DNA from: Tissierella simiarum
Lineage (GTDB): Bacteria; Bacillota; Clostridia; Tissierellales; Tissierellaceae
Direction of reading: 5' to 3'
Assembly: GCF_018917865.1 (NCBI RefSeq)
Contig: NZ_JAHLPM010000015.1
Span: 1-64,000 of the forward strand
DNA: 64,000 nucleotides
The notes under the pieces were generated by a model that saw only the letters and a list, made by a program, of their open reading frames with translations, had not been told where the DNA came from and searched no databases. Numbering within the stretch: the stretch's first letter is position 1; the number at the start of each line of letters is the position of its first letter. The translations under genes and the position numbers were made by a program. This document shows, piece by piece, positions 63,091 through 64,000 of this stretch.

Positions 63091-63133
63091 TAAAATATTT
63101 TACCCAATAATGAATAAAAAGGAGCTGGTTGAG

Positions 63134-63301
63134 ATGTTAGACGAGATAAGTATTAACGTTGCAGAAGCTATACCTTACAAGAGTTTTAAAGAAATGACAA
63201 ATATAGTTGAAAAAGAATTGAATAAAAATCGTTATATTGAGATTTGGGACAAGTATATTTATTCAGCTGAAAATTGGAGGGAGAATGATAAGGCGGTGTA
63301 A
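63134..63301 (+). CDS. Hypothetical small prophage protein
   Basis: 55 residues from ATG 63134, nine bases after AAGGAG; the frame is open further upstream but overlaps the previous gene. LDEISINVAEAIPYKSFKEM then NIVEKELNKNRYIEIWDKYI; helical. Followed three bases later by the sigma factor start. Confidence 0.55.
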   Translation: MLDEISINVAEAIPYKSFKEMTNIVEKELNKNRYIEIWDKYIYSAENWRENDKAV

Positions 63302-63304
63302 TAG

Positions 63305-64000
63305 TTGTTAGATGAAAAAATAAATAAGATGATAGAGGAAAATTTAAAGTTAGTACCCTTTGTAGTTCATTCTAAATTTAAGGTAGATGTATCTAAGAAT
63401 CCTGATTTATTAGATGAATATATAAGTATTGGAAATATAGGATTGATTAAAGCATGCGAAGGTTTTGACGAAAATTTTGGAGGTGCATTTAGCACTTATG
63501 CAGTTCCTATTATTTGGGGTGAAATCCAAAGGTTTAGAAGAGACGTTAAAAATAGTGTTAGACTTCCAAGAAGGCTTCATAAGGCAGGAATAGAATATGG
63601 TAGAGGGATTAATGAAAACAAGGATATTGATACTATTTGCAAAGAATCAGGAATTAAGAAAGAGGATATTGAGGAGTGGCTGGCAACTAAAGATATAGTA
63701 AATTTAGATACTCCTGTACGAGATCCTAAAAACGAGGGTTCTAATTTAACAAGATTAGATATGTTAACGGATAATTTTAATATAGAGGAATTTGTAATAG
63801 AGGATATGAAATATAAAGAAAAGATGGAGATTCTTGAAAAAGTCTTGAGTGATATAGAGTTTAAAATTGTTAAGTTAATTGAATCGGGAGTATATAGACA
63901 GAAAGATATAGCAAAAGAGATAGGAGTATCACAAGCACAAATAAGTAGAATTCTTAAAAAAATGACTGAGATAGTAGGACCTGTCATTGAAGAATACTAT
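63305..64000 (+). CDS. Prophage-encoded sigma factor resembling sporulation SigF/SigG (partial)
   Basis: Open from TTG 63305 to the window edge, at least 232 residues, no stop yet. Region 2: LLDEYISIGNIGLIKACEGF then GAFSTYAVPIIWGEIQRFRR, very like the STYAVPMIIGEIRRF core of the forespore sigma factors SigF/SigG. Then VRLPRRLHKAG (region 3), and LIESGVYRQKDIAKEIGVSQ, AQISRILKKM (region 4 HTH). Would redirect host RNA polymerase, either to phage late promoters or to sporulation-type promoters. Last gene seen of the early operon. Confidence 0.88.
   Translation, partial: MLDEKINKMIEENLKLVPFVVHSKFKVDVSKNPDLLDEYISIGNIGLIKACEGFDENFGGAFSTYAVPIIWGEIQRFRRDVKNSVRLPRRLHKAGIEYGRGINENKDIDTICKESGIKKEDIEEWLATKDIVNLDTPVRDPKNEGSNLTRLDMLTDNFNIEEFVIEDMKYKEKMEILEKVLSDIEFKIVKLIESGVYRQKDIAKEIGVSQAQISRILKKMTEIVGPVIEEYY

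Larger units (their letters stand above)
50766..64000. mobile_element. Prophage (left part), integrated at tRNA-Ala
   Basis: From the 3' end of tRNA-Ala rightward all genes are phage-type: integrase, ImmA/repressor on the minus strand, then a dense plus-strand early region with Cro, Gam, Sak4-like ATPase, helicase, SSB-like protein, primase-helicase, VRR-NUC and sigma factor. Genes are short, tightly packed and mostly overlap by a few bases, unlike the chromosome on the left. No structural genes are reached by base 64000; the right attachment site lies outside. Confidence 0.9.

Noticed and set aside
63577-63987. 136-codon minus-strand ORF at the window end
   Set aside because: It is antisense to the sigma factor, whose plus-strand frame has recognisable domains and runs to the window edge.
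1-64000. CRISPR arrays and rRNA genes
   Set aside because: No regularly spaced repeats of 20-40 bp with unique spacers and no rRNA-like sequence were seen.

Overview
The window is AT-rich DNA with strong GGAGG-type ribosome-binding sites, T-run intrinsic terminators, a T-box leader, lipobox lipoproteins and Firmicutes-type regulators. This points to a low-GC Gram-positive anaerobe of the Clostridia/Tissierellia kind; I cannot name the species. About 50.6 kb is chromosome with many accessory genes, and 50.7-64.0 kb is the left part of a prophage that runs off the window.

Region by region. 0-6 kb: a MATE efflux remnant, then a Fur-box-headed oligopeptide/nickel-type ABC transporter that is decaying (one ATPase has lost its core, the binding protein is frameshifted, one permease lacks a normal start), and a convergent AraC regulator. 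6-10.7 kb: two insertion-sequence relics, an AbrB-type regulator with an MGT glycosyltransferase, a GNAT acetyltransferase and a toxin-antitoxin pair whose toxin carries a nonsense codon. 11-14 kb: a cupin regulator divergent from azlCD (branched-chain amino-acid export) and a PrsA-like foldase. 14-20.7 kb: a minus-strand block of sigma54 activator, serine hydrolase paralogue lacking its catalytic serine, consensus sigma54 promoter, D-aminoacylase, amino-acid permease and serine hydrolase with intact motifs. 20.8-28 kb: an AraC regulator and a Fur-box-headed pair of YbtPQ-like ABC proteins, then a small secreted protein and a MarR/FMN-binding/flavodoxin set. 28.4-36.3 kb: an intact Opp-type peptide transporter, a LysR regulator and a lipoprotein with a quinone-reductase-like flavodoxin fold. 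36.4-50.5 kb: an Eis-like acetyltransferase, a second GNAT with an attenuator-like leader, Hsp20, a rhodanese, a Trp T-box with a TrpP-like transporter, a SWIM-SNF2 helicase, an overlooked 50-residue lysine-rich peptide, a LURP-one protein, a cobalamin riboswitch ahead of sucCD, and ftsH.

The prophage sits against tRNA-Ala(GGC). Its large serine integrase reads through the tRNA antisense strand, so the last ~30 codons are tRNA plus host DNA. Next come an ImmA/IrrE protease and a CI-like repressor, five phased TTCGG-N5-CGAA operators, a Cro-like gene, a run of tiny ORFs, a recombination module (Gam, Sak4-like ATPase, SF2 helicase, SSB-like DUF669), a primase-helicase with an iteron-like origin candidate, a VRR-NUC nuclease and, at the window edge, a sigma factor resembling sporulation SigF/SigG.

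The most interesting candidates are the sigma54-controlled D-amino-acid operon with its serine-less hydrolase paralogue, the prophage sporulation-like sigma factor, the lysine-rich peptide, the phased phage operators and the integrase/tRNA readthrough. All assignments are by reading; no database search was run.
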